Origin: Clostridiales bacterium
GTDB lineage: Bacteria > Bacillota > Sulfobacillia > UBA995
Assembly: GCA_003517845.1 (NCBI GenBank)
Contig: DOZU01000006.1
Coordinates: 1 to 5,641 of the forward strand
Length of the DNA stretch: 5,641 nucleotides
Reading direction: 5' to 3'
Below, in pieces: positions 4,673 through 5,641 of this stretch (its first letter is position 1; every line of letters begins with the position of its first letter). Both the position numbers and the translations under genes were made by a program. The notes beneath the pieces were generated by a model. It was not told the DNA's origin and did not search any database. It saw nothing but the letters and a program-made list of their open reading frames with translations.

Positions 4673-5641
4673 GTCCCCTGAGGCGTCGCTTCCTGCCCGG
4701 AACCGGCCGCTTTGCCGTCCGCCTCCGGCGAGTCCTCCCGCAGCGGCGCGGGATCGGGGGCGCCCGCCAGCGCCCGCAACAGCGCCTCCGCCTCGCCGGG
4801 AGTGATCTTCCCCTCCTCGACCATGCGGAGGACGCTCAGCGATGCCTCGTCCGGCTCCGTCTCCCGTTCGGGCACCGGCGCGAAGTCAGGGCGGGCCTCG
4901 AGGACCACGTTCCCTGAGCCGGTCAGCACTTCAACGGCGGCGTCGGGCCGGTTCAGCACGCCTTGCAGGCAGCCGGGTCCTTCCTCCCTGGTCCGCAGGG
5001 GCAGCCGGCAGTCGATGCGGCCGCTGCCCGTCTCCACGCTGAGCCGGCAGTCGCTTGCCGCCGGGATGGCCAGCCGGACGTCCCCCGAACCGGTTGCCAC
5101 TTCCCAGCGGGCATCGGGCAAGGGATATCCTTCGACGCCCACGTCTCCGGATCCGGTCTCTACTTCCAGGCGACGTGAGGCAACCCCTTCCAGGATCACA
5201 TCCCCCGACCCGCAATCGAGCTTCAGATCGCCCCGGATCCGGGAGATGCGGACCCGACCGCTCCCCGCCTCCGCCTCAAGATTGCCCGCCAGGTCCGCCA
5301 GCGTGAGGCTTCCCGAGCCCGTCTCCAGGTTGAAGTTCCCTCGCGCCCCTTTCAGCGTCACCGCGCCCTGGCCGGCAGCCAGTTCCAGCGCTCCCTGACA
5401 GCTCTCCGCGAGGACGTTCCCGCTGCCCGTCTCCACGATCAGCGAACCTGCCGTCTCGCGGACGGAGATATCGCCTTGACCCGTCGCCAGGCGGATGCTG
5501 CCCCGGATGCCGCTCACGGTCACCGGCCCCGGGCCGCCGGTCTCGACCTCCAGATCGGCAGAGCGAGGGATCCGGAGTTCCACGTCGACCTGTCGCTCGG
5601 CGCTCCACCCTCTGCAGCCGGCCCGGTCAACGATGATCTTC
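4669..5641 (-). CDS. DUF4097 beta-strand repeat protein with C-terminal SHOCT-like motif (5' end outside window)
   Basis: The reading frame is open from the window edge (first full codon at 5640) to a TGA at 4669-4671, giving 323 visible residues. A GTG at 5581-5583 is a possible start, but the frame continues upstream without a stop and VDVELRIPRSADLEVETG is a typical DUF4097 strand context, so the true start probably lies beyond the window. Numbered from that GTG, residues 9-231 are about eleven beta-turn repeats built on the pattern (L/V)xVETGSGxVxV, as in the putative adhesin YvlB/LiaX family. Residues 246-273 (EASLSVLRMVEEGKITPGEA and onward) form a SHOCT-like hairpin, followed by a polar, probably disordered tail rich in Ala, Gly, Pro and Glu. 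No membrane segment is visible. Relatives are linked to envelope-stress responses in Bacillota, a role inferred by family only. The gene overlaps the next SHOCT-like gene by four bases. Confidence 0.88.
   Translation of the reverse strand, partial: KIIVDRAGCRGWSAERQVDVELRIPRSADLEVETGGPGPVTVSGIRGSIRLATGQGDISVRETAGSLIVETGSGNVLAESCQGALELAAGQGAVTLKGARGNFNLETGSGSLTLADLAGNLEAEAGSGRVRISRIRGDLKLDCGSGDVILEGVASRRLEVETGSGDVGVEGYPLPDARWEVATGSGDVRLAIPAASDCRLSVETGSGRIDCRLPLRTREEGPGCLQGVLNRPDAAVEVLTGSGNVVLEARPDFAPVPERETEPDEASLSVLRMVEEGKITPGEAEALLRALAGAPDPAPLREDSPEADGKAAGSGQEATPQGT
4805..4824 (-). repeat. SHOCT motif DNA repeat, copy in the DUF4097 gene
   Basis: This segment encodes the MVEEGKI core near the C-terminus of the DUF4097 protein and is the partner of 4587-4606, with 18 of 20 identical bases. 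Confidence 0.6.
5176..5499 (-). repeat. Six consecutive 54-base (18-aa) coding repeats in the DUF4097 protein
   Basis: Six in-register units of exactly 18 residues occupy 5499-5446, 5445-5392, 5391-5338, 5337-5284, 5283-5230 and 5229-5176. The first five end in Gly, and all carry a central GxG (TGQGD, TGSGN, AGQGA, TGSGS, AGSGR, CGSGD). They predict one beta-helix or beta-roll coil per unit. Less regular units flank the block on both sides. The DNA copies have diverged, so this is a structural protein repeat rather than a recent tandem duplication. Confidence 0.8.

Noticed and set aside
4712..5398. Plus-strand open frame (228 codons) opposite the DUF4097 gene
   Set aside because: Its Ser/Arg/Pro-rich periodic translation is the complement of the GSG repeat codons; it is a shadow of the repeat gene.

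Overview
The window is a high-GC, almost fully coding bacterial chromosome segment with five CDS. No RNA gene, mobile element or CRISPR array was seen. The only intergenic stretches are 289-351, 937-946 and 4252-4273. GC-rich codon use, frequent GTG starts, strong purine-rich Shine-Dalgarno sequences and the DUF4097/SHOCT-like gene pair suggest a high-GC Bacillota lineage (Symbiobacterium/Thermaerobacter/Limnochordia-like) or a Chloroflexota relative. This placement is an inference from style and family content, not a firm assignment.

Left part, plus strand: the window opens inside the 3' end of a D-isomer-specific 2-hydroxyacid dehydrogenase (1-288), which retains its catalytic Arg, Glu and His motifs. 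A TetR/AcrR regulator of the KstR2/fatty-acid-regulator type follows (352-936). The 63-base gap carries a convincing sigma-70-like promoter whose -35 box overlaps the dehydrogenase stop codon. An imperfect palindrome (AACGGTCGTT core) sits at the predicted transcription start, as expected for autorepression.

Right part, minus strand, transcribed from 5641 down to 947: four genes form a tight operon. In order of transcription they are (i) a DUF4097 beta-repeat protein with a C-terminal SHOCT-like helical motif, whose 5' end lies beyond the window; (ii) a 132-aa SHOCT-like protein that begins with the same motif; (iii) a 362-aa protein joining a NYN (PIN-like) nuclease domain, a small Cys/His segment and a C-terminal cold-shock domain; and (iv) a 739-aa S9-family prolyl-oligopeptidase-like serine peptidase with a beta-propeller. 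Genes i/ii and iii/iv overlap by four bases at identical GTGA stop/start junctions, and ii/iii are 22 bases apart, so co-translation and co-regulation are likely. The operon converges on the TetR gene with only 10 bases between stop codons.

How the genes work together: the DUF4097/SHOCT-like pair resembles YvlB/LiaX-type envelope-stress proteins, the NYN-CSD fusion looks like an RNA-binding nuclease, and the peptidase is probably a cytoplasmic peptide hydrolase. A joint stress or quality-control role is speculative. The most unusual items are the NYN-CSD fusion and the SHOCT motif present in two adjacent genes.
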